The notes beneath the pieces were generated by a model. It did not search any database and was not told the DNA's origin. It saw only the letters and a list, made by a program, of their open reading frames with translations. Below, in pieces: positions 26,332 to 35,062 of a DNA stretch of 64,000 nt. Numbering within the stretch: the first letter of the stretch is position 1; each line of letters begins with the position of its first letter. The stretch is from assembly GCA_016711405.1 (NCBI GenBank), contig JADJSZ010000019.1:36057-100056 (forward strand). The letters run 5' to 3'. Made by a program: the position numbers and the translations under genes. The stretch comes from Candidatus Hadersleviella danica (GTDB lineage: Bacteria > Chloroflexota > Anaerolineae > Promineifilales > Promineifilaceae).

Positions 26332-26340
26332 TGTTATAAT
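26332..26340 (+). promoter_or_regulatory. Extended -10 promoter of the GT39-type gene
   Basis: TGTTATAAT ends 48 bp before the start codon. No clear -35 is seen 16-18 bp upstream. Confidence 0.5.
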
Positions 26341-26388
26341 GGGCACATTCACGGCCGTGCCCTGCCCTGCCCATCTTTCAACCACCCC

Positions 26389-28671
26389 ATGCGCGTTTCC
26401 CCCAAAATCTTGCCCTTGCTCATCTTGTGGCTAACCCTGTTTTTGCGCCTGAGCCAGCCCCACAACCAAGCCATCTTTGCCGATGAGGGGATTAATTTGT
26501 ATTGGGCACAAGAGTTTGCCCAAAACCACAGCCAAAACTACCCCTTGCTGATGGACGGCCGCTTTCTCTTCGGCGTATTCTTGGGCAGTGTCGGTATCTT
26601 TGGCCCCGCACCGCTCTACTACGGCCGCTTGCTGATTGGCTTGTGCGCTTTGCTGGGCGGCGCGGCCAGCATTTCGCTCGGCCAGCGGTTGGGTGGGTGG
26701 CGCACGGCCGCTTGGGCGGGGTTGCTCTATGCCCTCCTCCCCCATGCCCTTTTCCACGAAAGACAAGCCCTGACCGACCCGCTGATGGCGGTGGCGGGGG
26801 CGGTGGCCATCGCCGCCATCGTTGCCCTCACCACCCCACGGCCGCGCCAGACCGCTCTGCTCATCCTCACCGCTGGCCTTGGGCTGGCCGCCGCTTTCCT
26901 CTTCAAACCCTCGGGGTTGGTCTATGCCTTTGCCCCGCCGCTGGTGGTGTTGATATGGCCGCGCACGGCCGCCGCCGTGGCCAAGCAAGCGGCCGTCTTG
27001 GTTCTCGCTCTCGCCGCCACCCTTGGCTTTCTGTGGCTCATGGCTCCCCGCTTGGGGGTAGATGACGGCCGATTGGCCACCCAAAACCTCGGCCTCATCC
27101 ATTGCCCACCCATCGCCTGCCAGCTTGACCCCCGCGCCCAATGGGCCGAGATGCAGGCCACCTTGCCCGATGTGCCGAGCTTTTTGGCCACCTATTATGG
27201 GTGGCCGCTCCTTGCCTTGGCCATCGCCGCATGGCCACTCGGCCGTGCCCGCCCCCGCACCCAGCGCTTGACCCTCTTTTTGCTGACGTTGACGGCCGCC
27301 TTTTTGCTCTTCTTTTTGCTGGCGGGTCGGTACCAACTGGTGGGGCGCTATTTGTTGCCCTTGGCCGTGCCGCTGGTGGTGCTGGCTGGGTATGGGGTGC
27401 AAAAAGTGGGGGGGCGATGGGCGGGGTGGCGCGGCACGGCCGTGGTTTGCCTCACTTTGGCGTTTGGGTTTAGCCGCGCCCTCTTGTTGGTGGCCCAGCC
27501 CACGGCCGCTTTGCTGGCGGGGTTCGACCGCCACCAATATGTGACGGGCAGTGTGGCGGGGTTGCCGTTTCAGCAGGCGGCGCAAGCGATTGGCGATGAA
27601 ACGGCCGCGCCCCTCATCCTGACCCGCCATTTTATGCGCTATTCGCTGGCCGCCTTTTTCGACCCCCGCGTGGGGCAGGTGCAAAATCCGTGGGAAGTGA
27701 CATGGGCGGCCGTGTTGGAACGATTGGCACAGGATGGGGCGGTCTATCTGGTGGATGAAGTGCCGCCCGACACGGCCGCCTCGCCCACGGCATGGATTTA
27801 CCCTTACCAAGCAGGGCAAAGTGCGATTCGGGTGCGCCCCATTCGCACAGGTGCGGCCGAGGCGACGGCCGCGCTCTATGAATTTATCTATGCCCCGCCC
27901 GTGGAAATAGCGGCCGATTACACCCATTTGGCCAACCAACTAAACGGCTTGCCTGCCCCCGCTGTGGTGGCCACCTACCCCCCGCACCAACTGGCTCTGC
28001 TCCAGCCGTTGCTGGCCGCCCACCTTACGCCACTTGCCCTAGAAGATGGCTCTGGTTCACAACCGTGGGTGGTGGCCGAGGTGGTGGATGGGCTGGGCAA
28101 GGCCGTGCCCACGGCCGAACGTCTCGAGGTCGTATTTTTGGCAGAGACGGGCTTAGACCCCCAACGGCAGGTGGAAACATGGCTCAACCAGCACTGTTTC
28201 CGCACGGCCGAGCGCTGGGTGGGGGCGTTGCGGTGGGTTAGCTATGGGTGTGCCACGCCAGCCGTGGCGCAAAGTTGGGTGCTGGATTTGGATTTTGGGG
28301 AAGGGATTGTGTTGGAAACGGCCGAGTTATTAGATGCTACTCCCACAGCAGGGGGGCTGGTGCGGGTGCGGCTGGGGTGGCGGGCGGAGGGGGTGGTGGC
28401 GCGGCCGTACAAACTCTTTGCCCATTTGTTTGATGCGGATGGGATTGTCGCCCAATACGATGGCCAACCCGTGGGCGAGTTGCGCCCCACGACGAGTTGG
28501 CAAGTGGGCGAGCGCATTGCGGATCAGTTCGCCATCCAATTGCCAGCTGATGTGCGGCCGGGCATGTACCAGTTGCGGATTGGTTTGTATGATGAGGCGA
28601 CGCAAACCCGCCTAACCACGGCCGAGGGGGCGGAGTTTTGGGTTGGTGGCGAGGTGCGCGTGGGGGAGTAG
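26389..28671 (+). CDS. GT39-type polytopic glycosyltransferase
   Basis: A 760-residue membrane protein of the dolichyl/polyprenyl-phosphate-sugar-dependent GT-C class. The acidic motif FADEGINLYW sits after the first helix, as in GT39 enzymes. About ten helices follow to about residue 350, with an arginine-rich loop (GRYQLVGRYLLPLAVP). The soluble C-terminal half (about 380-760) has two beta-rich parts; the last (VRLGWRAEGVVARPYKLFAHLFD... MYQLRIGLYDEATQTRL) also occurs in the 5.1 kb GT39. Substrate and acceptor are unknown; protein or surface glycan glycosylation is the likely role. Monocistronic, between a strong terminator and a convergent small gene. Confidence 0.82.
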   Translation: MRVSPKILPLLILWLTLFLRLSQPHNQAIFADEGINLYWAQEFAQNHSQNYPLLMDGRFLFGVFLGSVGIFGPAPLYYGRLLIGLCALLGGAASISLGQRLGGWRTAAWAGLLYALLPHALFHERQALTDPLMAVAGAVAIAAIVALTTPRPRQTALLILTAGLGLAAAFLFKPSGLVYAFAPPLVVLIWPRTAAAVAKQAAVLVLALAATLGFLWLMAPRLGVDDGRLATQNLGLIHCPPIACQLDPRAQWAEMQATLPDVPSFLATYYGWPLLALAIAAWPLGRARPRTQRLTLFLLTLTAAFLLFFLLAGRYQLVGRYLLPLAVPLVVLAGYGVQKVGGRWAGWRGTAVVCLTLAFGFSRALLLVAQPTAALLAGFDRHQYVTGSVAGLPFQQAAQAIGDETAAPLILTRHFMRYSLAAFFDPRVGQVQNPWEVTWAAVLERLAQDGAVYLVDEVPPDTAASPTAWIYPYQAGQSAIRVRPIRTGAAEATAALYEFIYAPPVEIAADYTHLANQLNGLPAPAVVATYPPHQLALLQPLLAAHLTPLALEDGSGSQPWVVAEVVDGLGKAVPTAERLEVVFLAETGLDPQRQVETWLNQHCFRTAERWVGALRWVSYGCATPAVAQSWVLDLDFGEGIVLETAELLDATPTAGGLVRVRLGWRAEGVVARPYKLFAHLFDADGIVAQYDGQPVGELRPTTSWQVGERIADQFAIQLPADVRPGMYQLRIGLYDEATQTRLTTAEGAEFWVGGEVRVGE

Positions 28672-28818
28672 TCGTCTAATCGCGTTGTTTTGTTAGATAT
28701 TTGGGAGGAGCATCCCTTGAGGTTGCCCGGCTCCGAGGGTAGGCTTTATCGCTGAAGAGGGACAAGACCTACCTCTATAGAGTGCTATCCGCCAAGAGTT
28801 ACCAGTCAGACGACTGGC

Positions 28819-29076
28819 CTAAATCCCCATGTTGCTCAGGGCGTTGATAACTTGGTTGGCCAGTGCTGTCAGTTGGGGGTGGTCTGCCTCAAATTCCATA
28901 GCAAAAAACGAGAGCCGTTGGGAAAAGAAGCCGGGGACGGCTTCACTGCTCAAGACATCTTGAATGTCTTCGCGCATCCCTTCGACCAATTCGCGGCTAT
29001 CCTCATCCAAACTGGCCGCCGCTAATTTGCTTAAATCCCCTTCCAGTTGTTGCAGAAGTGTTTTGTAGTCAGCCAT
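28819..29076 (-). CDS. Small DUF4404-like protein
   Basis: An 85-residue helical protein. The layout LLQQLEGDLSKLAAASLDEDSRELVEGMREDIQDVL, then FFAMEFEADHPQLTALANQVINALSNMGI, fits the DUF4404 pattern (acidic helices, FExxHPxL, ending MGI). The function of that family is unknown. The start MADYKTLLQQ has a moderate upstream site (GGTAAACGGCA). Monocistronic; the 28672-28818 spacer downstream has no gene. Confidence 0.65.
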   Translation of the reverse strand: MADYKTLLQQLEGDLSKLAAASLDEDSRELVEGMREDIQDVLSSEAVPGFFSQRLSFFAMEFEADHPQLTALANQVINALSNMGI

Positions 29077-29166
29077 TGCCGTTTACCTCGACTGCGTGCG
29101 TAAATGATGATGTTATTTTAGCTTAAATGAGCCGTAAGCTGTAAGCCATAAGCCGTAAGCCCATAG

Positions 29167-29349
29167 GTTATAAGTTAAGCAATTTTCCACAGTGTCAGGT
29201 CGTCATTTTTCATCCAAATGCCCTTTGCTCTTTCCCTTTTTTGCCTTTTTGCAATAAAAATTTATTGCCAAAGGGCAAAAGAACAATAAAGCAAAGGGAT
29301 TTGGATTTGTTTTCTCTCTTAATTTTCGCCTAAAACCTTAACTTATAAC
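29167..29349. repeat. Dispersed palindromic element with terminal inverted repeats, copy B
   Basis: A 183-bp element with perfect 13-bp terminal inverted repeats GTTATAAGTTAAG / CTTAACTTATAAC and a central palindrome around TTTTTGCAATAAAAATTTAT. It has no coding capacity. Copies also lie at 23205, 34818, 56905 (inverted) and 60693. It occupies most of the spacer between the DUF4404-like gene and proA. Confidence 0.8.
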
Positions 29350-29368
29350 GAATGCTGTAAGCCATAAG

Positions 29369-30634
29369 CTACGGCCGTGTTTGGCCATTCCCCAGTGCCA
29401 CCCATTTGTAGGTGGTGAGTTCTTCCAGCCCCATTGGACCACGCGCGTGGAGCTTTTGGGTGCTAACGGCCACCTCCGCCCCAAGGCCAAATTGGCCGCC
29501 ATCGTTAAAGCGGGTGCTGGCGTTCACAAACACGGCCGAGGAGTTCACCCCATCCACAAACGTGTTGGCGTTGCGCCAATCGTTGGTCACAATGCTATCG
29601 GAATGGTCGAGGCTGTGGTCTTGGATGTGTGTGACCGCCTCTTGCACCCCTGTTACCGTTTTAATGCCCAAAATGAGCGCCATCCATTCCGTGTCAAAAT
29701 CATCTGGCCCCGCTTCTTGCAGGATGGCTCCGTGGCCGTTGTGGCGCAACAGTTCCCATGCTTGCCCTGCGGGGCGCAGTTCCACTTTGTTGGCGGCCAT
29801 GCGGCGAGCCAGATGGGGCAAAAAGTCGGCCGCGATGCGTTCGTGAACCAACACCGTATCGAGGGCGTTGCAGACGCTCGGCCGTTGCACTTTGCTGTTT
29901 TCGATGATGTTCAGCGCCATCTCAAAATCGGCCGATTCATCCACAAAGACGTGGCAAATGCCAATGCCGCCCGTGATAACGGGAATGGTCGCTTGTTCAC
30001 GGCACAGTTTATGTAAACTATGGCCGCCTCGCGGAATCAGCACATCTACATACTTGTCGAGCCGCATAAACTCGGCCACCAACGCCCTGTCGGGGCTGGC
30101 GATGAGTTGCACGGCCGTGCTCGGCAACCCCGTCCGCTCCAGCGCGGCCTGAATGACATTGACCAAGGCGATGTTGCTCCGCAAGGTTTCGCTCCCGCCG
30201 CGCAAGATGGCGGCGTTGCCCGTTTTGAGGCAGAGGGTGGCGATGTCAATGGTCACGTTCGGCCGTGCTTCATAAATAACCCCCACCACCCCTAGCGGAA
30301 TGCGCCGCCGGGTGAGTTGCAGGCCGTTGGGCAAGGTGCGGCTGTCAAGGGCACTGCCGACGGGGTCGGGCAAGGTGGCCACTTGGCGGGCATCGGCCGC
30401 CAACCCCGCCAGCCGTTGCTCGTTGAGCAACAGCCTGTCGAGCAAACTTTCGCTCAGCCCTTTGGCGCGGCCGTCGGCAATATCTTGGGCGTTGGCGGCG
30501 AGGATGACGGCCGTTTGCGCCTCTAATTCAGCGGCAATGGCCAGCAAGGCCGCGTTTTTGTGGTTGCTGTTTAGAATGGCCAATTGCCTGCTGGCTTGCT
30601 TGGCCGCTTTTCCAAGAATGGTTAAATCAGACAT
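29369..30634 (-). CDS. proA: Gamma-glutamyl phosphate reductase
   Basis: A 421-residue enzyme for the second step of proline synthesis, reducing gamma-glutamyl phosphate to glutamate semialdehyde with NADPH. The sequence is complete: the NADP-binding and substrate region (PLGVVGVIYEARPNVTIDIATLCLKTGNAAILRGG) and the active-site Cys in SKVQRPSVCNALDTVL, with the C-terminal FGLGAEVAVSTQKLHARGPMGLEELTTYKW. proB is not in the window, so the pathway is split. The start MSDLTILGKAA overlaps the end of a small upstream gene by 13 nt, which suggests coupling. Confidence 0.96.
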   Translation of the reverse strand: MSDLTILGKAAKQASRQLAILNSNHKNAALLAIAAELEAQTAVILAANAQDIADGRAKGLSESLLDRLLLNEQRLAGLAADARQVATLPDPVGSALDSRTLPNGLQLTRRRIPLGVVGVIYEARPNVTIDIATLCLKTGNAAILRGGSETLRSNIALVNVIQAALERTGLPSTAVQLIASPDRALVAEFMRLDKYVDVLIPRGGHSLHKLCREQATIPVITGGIGICHVFVDESADFEMALNIIENSKVQRPSVCNALDTVLVHERIAADFLPHLARRMAANKVELRPAGQAWELLRHNGHGAILQEAGPDDFDTEWMALILGIKTVTGVQEAVTHIQDHSLDHSDSIVTNDWRNANTFVDGVNSSAVFVNASTRFNDGGQFGLGAEVAVSTQKLHARGPMGLEELTTYKWVALGNGQTRP

Positions 30635-30831
30635 GAGATTGGTGATTTTGGATTTTGGATTTGGAATGGACGGCCGTGCCCTCTGTCGCTATCTTCCCGC
30701 TCTATCGGCAAGCCAGCAAAATGGCACTTATAGCTTAAAAAGCGGATGAAAAGGAGGACTTGTGGTGCCTCTGTTTCGGTTAAATTTGCTCGTTCTATTT
30801 CATGGATGAGTTGGGTTAATTGAGTGTTCAT
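30622..30831 (-). CDS. Small hypothetical protein upstream of proA
   Basis: A 69-residue protein with start MNTQLTQLIHEIERANL, preceded by GAGGAAAAGG. The first 45 residues form one or two amphipathic helices (TETEAPQVLLFIRFLSYKCHF). The last 20 or so are translated GATTTTGG spacer repeat (FQIQNPKSP), so the original stop may have been lost. It overlaps proA by 13 nt. No family is recognised; a role linked to proline synthesis cannot be inferred. Confidence 0.4.
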   Translation of the reverse strand: MNTQLTQLIHEIERANLTETEAPQVLLFIRFLSYKCHFAGLPIEREDSDRGHGRPFQIQNPKSPISCLI

Positions 30832-31133
30832 ACCCTTTTCCTCATGGTGGATAGTCGCAAAACCCTTTTGGCTTGCCTCAATTGTACCACTTTCTAGCAC
30901 CATCCATTTTGCCAATAAAACCAAAAAGGTCTCCTGCGGGCAAGCCGGGGAGACCTTTTCTTAAACTGCCACGGCCGCTCCCACAGGTGGAGCCGCCAGA
31001 GAGATTGAATTAGGACTAAGTGCCCTGAAAAAGGCTTTATTGCAAAATTGACTAATCCTGTTGACTCACGCTCTGCGCTGACCAAAAATCGCTGTTCCTA
31101 TCATGAGCAAAACTACCCAATCTGGATTTCGGA
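30832..31133. other. Spacer without a gene
   Basis: Apart from the hairpin at 30923-30960 this stretch has no coding frame I would accept. It includes an A/T-rich part and one CACGGCCGCTCCCAC stretch whose complement GTGGGAGC follows. Nothing else is seen. Confidence 0.6.
30923..30960 (-). terminator. Terminator-like hairpin upstream of the small gene and proA
   Basis: AAAAAGGTCTCC / GGGGAGACCTTTT forms a strong stem with T-runs on both strands. On the minus strand it lies about 95 nt before the small gene, so it may be a leader attenuator. No T-box or known riboswitch core was found. It could alternatively end plus-strand transcripts. Confidence 0.6.
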
Positions 31134-31163
31134 TTGACACTATGCGATTTTTGCCCACATAAT
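31134..31163 (+). promoter_or_regulatory. Promoter of the CoA-transferase gene
   Basis: TTGACA, 18 bp, CATAAT, ending 28 bp before the start codon. Confidence 0.55.
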
Positions 31164-31191
31164 ACCCTTGCTCCCTTGCTCCCCTACCCCC

Positions 31192-32523
31192 ATGCCCACC
31201 CACCTAACCCCCACCCAAGCGGCCGAACTCATTCCCCACGGAGCCACCCTCATGGTGGGCGGTTTCGGCCAGACGGGAACCCCCGTCCACCTGCTCCACG
31301 CCCTCGCCGAACGGCCGTTGAACGGCCTGACCATCATCGCCAACAACATTGGCGAGCCGGGGCTGGGCGGCGGCCGATTGCTCCGCAACGGCCAAATCCG
31401 CCACGCCATCGGCTCCTTCTTCACCTCCAACCCCGAAGCCGTAGCGGCGGCACAAGCGGGGCACATCACCGTGGAACTGTTACCCCAAGGGAGTTTGGCC
31501 GAGGCGATTCGCGCCGGTGGGGCAGGTTTGGGCGGCTTTTACACCCCCACGGCCGCTGGCACACCGCTGGCCGAGGGGCGCGAAGTGCGGCAGATAGACG
31601 GCCGTGACCACCTCTACATTCCCGCCCTTCGTGCCGATTTTGCGCTGGTGCGGGCATGGCGGGCCGACACGGCCGGCAACCTCGTTTACCGTCGCACCGA
31701 GCGCAATTTCAACCCGCTCATGGCCACGGCCGGCCGGGTAGTCATCGCCGAAGTGGAAGAAATTGTGCCTGTAGGAACGCTCGACCCCGACCAGATTGTG
31801 ACCCCCGGCCATTTGGTGGATTACCTTGTACAGGCCACGCTGACCACGGCCGAGTTGGGCAGTTCGGCGGCCGTGGCCACGGCCGAGGGGGACGACCTGC
31901 GCTGGCGCATCGCCCGCCGTGCCTTGGCCGAATTACAACAAGGACAATTGGTCAATCTGGGCGTGGGCATCCCCACCCTCATCGCCGATTTAATTACCCC
32001 CTCCCATCAACTGACCCTCCACACCGAAAATGGCATGATTGGCGTTGGCCCCGCCCCCACCACAGGCGGGGCGTTGGATTACCCCGTCAATGCGGGCAAA
32101 CAACCTGTCACTGCCTTGCCGGGGGCGAGCTATTTTGACAGTGCGTTTTCGTTTGCGCTCATTCGGGGGGGGCATGTGGATGCGGCCGTGATGGGTGGCC
32201 TACAGGTGGACGAGGCGGGTAATTTGGCCAACTGGGCCGCGCCAGGCAAGCCGTTGCTGGGCGTGGGCGGGGCGATGGATTTGGCCAGCGGGGCGCGGCA
32301 ATTGATTATTACAATGACCCACACCGATAGCCACGGCCGCCCCAAAATTGTCCCTCAGGTCACCTTTCCGCTGACAGCAATAGGGGCAGTGGATGTGATT
32401 ATCACCGAGTTGGCCGTGTTTCGGTTTGTCGGCGGCCGTCTCACCCTCACCGAGCTGATGCCCGGCGTGACACTGGATGAGGTGCGGGCGAAGACAACGG
32501 CCGAGTTTGAGTGGCAGGGCTAA
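31192..32523 (+). CDS. 3-oxoacid CoA-transferase, fused A and B subunits
   Basis: A 443-residue fusion of the two subunits of a succinyl-CoA:3-oxoacid-type CoA-transferase. The A part (1-215) has GATLMVGGFGQTGTP and the LYxPxxxxDxALVRAWRAD pattern. The B part (220-443) has NLGVGIPTLIAD and the catalytic Glu in the ENG motif at about residue 278 (HTENGMIGVGP). Such enzymes move CoA between succinate or acetate and acetoacetate in ketone or short-chain fatty acid metabolism. Fusion into one chain is like mammalian SCOT and unlike the usual bacterial scoA/scoB pair. The start MPTHLTPTQ is chosen; preceding codons are repeat sequence. Confidence 0.88.
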   Translation: MPTHLTPTQAAELIPHGATLMVGGFGQTGTPVHLLHALAERPLNGLTIIANNIGEPGLGGGRLLRNGQIRHAIGSFFTSNPEAVAAAQAGHITVELLPQGSLAEAIRAGGAGLGGFYTPTAAGTPLAEGREVRQIDGRDHLYIPALRADFALVRAWRADTAGNLVYRRTERNFNPLMATAGRVVIAEVEEIVPVGTLDPDQIVTPGHLVDYLVQATLTTAELGSSAAVATAEGDDLRWRIARRALAELQQGQLVNLGVGIPTLIADLITPSHQLTLHTENGMIGVGPAPTTGGALDYPVNAGKQPVTALPGASYFDSAFSFALIRGGHVDAAVMGGLQVDEAGNLANWAAPGKPLLGVGGAMDLASGARQLIITMTHTDSHGRPKIVPQVTFPLTAIGAVDVIITELAVFRFVGGRLTLTELMPGVTLDEVRAKTTAEFEWQG

Positions 32524-32597
32524 TTGAACCGTGTTTTCAAATTAATCGTAACTGTTCAGGTGTGGTTTGTAGTGGCGGCTTTAGCCGTTTTTTTCCA

Positions 32598-32669
32598 ACC
32601 GCGGAGAGCGCAGAGGGCGCGGAGTTTCCTCTAGAATTCCCTCTGCGCTCTCCGCGCTCTCCGCGGTTC
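32598..32669. repeat. Large palindromic spacer repeat (GCGCAGAGG family)
   Basis: CCGCGGAGAGCGCAGAGGG pairs with CCCTCTGCGCTCTCCGCGC around a TCTAGA centre. Similar words occur at 49865-49885 and within 63375-63475. No gene lies in 32524-32809; a CAGTGTTCAGTATTCAGT repeat is also there. Confidence 0.75.
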
Positions 32670-32809
32670 AAGAAAAATCAACACGTCCCTGAATAGATAC
32701 AAGTAATCAGTGTTCAGTATTCAGTCAAACCTCTAACCTCTGGGGTAACGTAATGACTGGCGCGAAGCGCACTGAACACTGGTGCAAACCACACTTTTAA
32801 AACACCCTC

Positions 32810-34510
32810 TTAGCGGCAAATCAGTACAGGGCAAGTGGCGTTGCGGAGCACTTGGTCTACCGTGCTACCGACGATTAGCTCGAGGACGGGGTTAGAGCTG
32901 TAGCCACCCATGATGATGAAATCGCAGTTGTTTTTCTCGGCCGCCAGCAACACAGTAATGGCCGCATCGCCCGCTTTGAGCAGGTATTCGGCCGTCACCC
33001 CACGCTCCTCCAGATACGCCCGCGCTTTGTCCAAAATGGCTTGGCCATCCTTTTTCTTGCCCACCGTGACCACGGTGAGGGGGAGTTGCCAATGGCCAGC
33101 TAAATAGGTGGCCACAAACAACGCCTCTTGCGCTTTGGCACTGCCATCGTAGGCGAGGAGCGGCCGTTGCATGGCCGAATAAGCGGGCACAGCCAGCACA
33201 GGGCGCGGCGAACGCAACAACAGTTGCCGCCATGCCGAATTGAGCCGCGCCATCACCTGCTCTCCCGGTGGGTGTTTGAGACTGGCCACCACCAAATCAG
33301 CCCATTGCGCCCGCTCCACAATTTTGCGGTATGGCTCGCCCATGTCGAAGGCCAATTCGCCTTGCACGGCCGCGTCGTGCAGAGCGCGGTCGAATAAATC
33401 CAGCATCTCTATCTGGTCAGTCTCATCGGTAACGATGTGCAACCCGCGCAATTGGCCGCTTTCGCGCTGGGCAATCTGGGCGGCCACGCGCAGAGTTATT
33501 TCGCTCAAATCATCTTCGCCGACTGAGACAAGCACGGTGTTGAACAGGCAATCGGGCCGCCGCTTGAGCAGGTATTGTTGCCGCCAACTGCTGGGGATGG
33601 GTGCATCAGTGGGCGGGTCAGCGGCCGTTTCCCACAATTGCACCATGCGCGATGCTTCCGTGCGCCCTGTCAATTGCGCCGCAAAATTAGCCACCGCCTC
33701 CTCGGTTTCCACCCGCCAACCCAGCGAATCCTCTAATTCGGCGCGGTGTTCGGCCAGCCAAACGTAAAAATCGGTTTCGGTGCGTTCGGGTAGCTCTTTC
33801 ATCAACCCCCGAGCGCGAATCATCTCCACCACGGGCAGATACACCTCGTCGTACCAATGCACCACCGCCTCGTCCCAATCTATTTCGCGCTGAAAATCTA
33901 GCCCCATAAAGTAGTTGTGGACTTCGATATGGTCTTCGAGCAGTTTGTATTTGCCGGGGGCTGTCAGCGTAAAATCGGCTTCGGGGCGCAGTTCGTCCAG
34001 CCGCGTGCGCTCTAAAAATTCGGTGTATTCCCCTTTGATGATGAGTTCATCGAGGCTAATATCGGCCGCGATAGTAACCTTGGGCACGACTTCGGTGACA
34101 TACGCTTGGATAGTCGGGAACCCTTGTTCGCGGGCGATAGAAACGCGGTGGTTGCCATCCAACACAAAGTAGGCATCGCCTAATTTGTACAGTTCGATGG
34201 GCGGTAGCCCACGCCCCATGCTGTTGATGACGAGCAAATTGGCCCAGCGTTGTTCGCTCACGTCATCTTTGGGCAAAAAGGTGCGGGTGAAATCTTTGTA
34301 ACGGCCGACACTGCCCACAATGGCTTGGAGTGGCACATCTTGCAAGCCCCGGTCTATCTGTTTGTTGGCGCGGAGCTTGCGGCGCACGTCTTCGTAGGAG
34401 AGTAAATCGGCCGATTTGCCCGTTAGGCGGGCCATGACCATCTCTAAACTCGCTCGTCGGCGAGCGCGTTGAAAATCTGTAATTGCGGTAGATAAGTTAG
34501 ACATTGTCAT
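32810..34510 (-). CDS. ParB-like domain fused to two universal stress protein domains
   Basis: A 566-residue protein (or 564 from the second Met). The N-terminal part contains a ParB/Srx-like fold signature (residues about 60-150; LPPIELYKLGDAYFVLDGNHRVSIAREQG, with the GNHR motif). A helical region with acidic and aromatic residues follows (about 150-300). The C-terminal half has two UspA-like alpha/beta domains: the first about 325-430, ending RSPRPVLAVPA; the second about 435-566, with GSTVDQVLRNATCPVLI, the ATP-binding Usp end motif. ParB-like domains bind DNA or nucleotides, sometimes with nuclease or CTPase activity; Usp domains bind ATP. The combination suggests a stress-linked nucleotide sensor. 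Monocistronic. Confidence 0.72.
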   Translation of the reverse strand: MTMSNLSTAITDFQRARRRASLEMVMARLTGKSADLLSYEDVRRKLRANKQIDRGLQDVPLQAIVGSVGRYKDFTRTFLPKDDVSEQRWANLLVINSMGRGLPPIELYKLGDAYFVLDGNHRVSIAREQGFPTIQAYVTEVVPKVTIAADISLDELIIKGEYTEFLERTRLDELRPEADFTLTAPGKYKLLEDHIEVHNYFMGLDFQREIDWDEAVVHWYDEVYLPVVEMIRARGLMKELPERTETDFYVWLAEHRAELEDSLGWRVETEEAVANFAAQLTGRTEASRMVQLWETAADPPTDAPIPSSWRQQYLLKRRPDCLFNTVLVSVGEDDLSEITLRVAAQIAQRESGQLRGLHIVTDETDQIEMLDLFDRALHDAAVQGELAFDMGEPYRKIVERAQWADLVVASLKHPPGEQVMARLNSAWRQLLLRSPRPVLAVPAYSAMQRPLLAYDGSAKAQEALFVATYLAGHWQLPLTVVTVGKKKDGQAILDKARAYLEERGVTAEYLLKAGDAAITVLLAAEKNNCDFIIMGGYSSNPVLELIVGSTVDQVLRNATCPVLICR

Positions 34511-34817
34511 AATTTGGGTTATTGGTCATCTGACCAACAACGTAAGTGGTACGTAGAACGATGTTACAAACAACAAATGACTGTGGTGGATGCGGCCGTG
34601 GCCGCACCCGCCAACAGTCATTCCGATTTGGAAAGCGGCCAAGCCGTAGACAAGACAAGGGTTAGCGTCGGCCGCACTTTCTCTGTTTGTTTTGTACCTC
34701 TTCACCACCCATTATAGCTATTTTGTCAAGCGTGAGGATAGGTCATTCTGTACAAGAAAATAGGGCGATAGACTCAGCTTCTATGGTGACACTGATATTT
34801 GGCATTGGTTTATAGAA
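34511..34817. other. Spacer with a large hairpin, no gene
   Basis: AATGACTGTGGTGG...GCGGCCGTGGCCGC...CCAACAGTCATT (34573-34622) forms a long imperfect hairpin upstream of the ParB-UspA gene. It could lie in its leader RNA. No coding frame is supported. Confidence 0.5.
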
Positions 34818-34901
34818 TACCCTTTGCCCTTTCCCTCTTTTGCCTTTTTGCAATAAATTTTTATTACAAAAAGGCAAAAGAGCAACAAAGCAAAAGGGTG
34901 C
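34818..34901. repeat. Dispersed palindromic element, core copy C
   Basis: ACCCTTTGCCCTTTCCCTC, then CTTTTTGCAATAAATTTTTA and CAAAAAGGCAAAAGAGCAA. The terminal inverted repeats seen in copies B and E are not recognisable here. Confidence 0.7.
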
Positions 34902-34905
34902 TTAA

Positions 34906-34935
34906 AAAAAAGGCAGGGTTCGCCCCTGCTTTATG
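34906..34935 (-). terminator. Terminator-like hairpin
   Basis: AGCAGGGGCGAACCCTGCC is followed by eight T on the minus strand. It lies in the long spacer between divergent genes, about 400 bp upstream of the ParB-UspA gene. Confidence 0.6.
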
Positions 34936-35062
34936 GGAATTGTAAGGGGGATGTGGTAGGATTTTTTGGCAAAGCAAGCAGGAGGCCATCTGAAATTATC
35001 TGGGAGCCTTCCCGTTTATGAAACTGGCCGTTAGCCACTTTGTTTTGCTTATTGAGAAGAAT

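Noticed and set aside
26431..27939. A 500-codon open frame antisense to the GT39 gene
   Set aside because: Same reason: no ribosome site, no family, and it mirrors the codon pattern of the true gene.
30832..30960. A T-box leader controlling proA
   Set aside because: The terminator hairpin is there but no T-box sequence or specifier loop was found.
34936..35017. A c-di-GMP (GEMM) riboswitch before the LTD gene
   Set aside because: GGCAAAGC and two short helices are present, but the conserved core and pairing could not be assembled.
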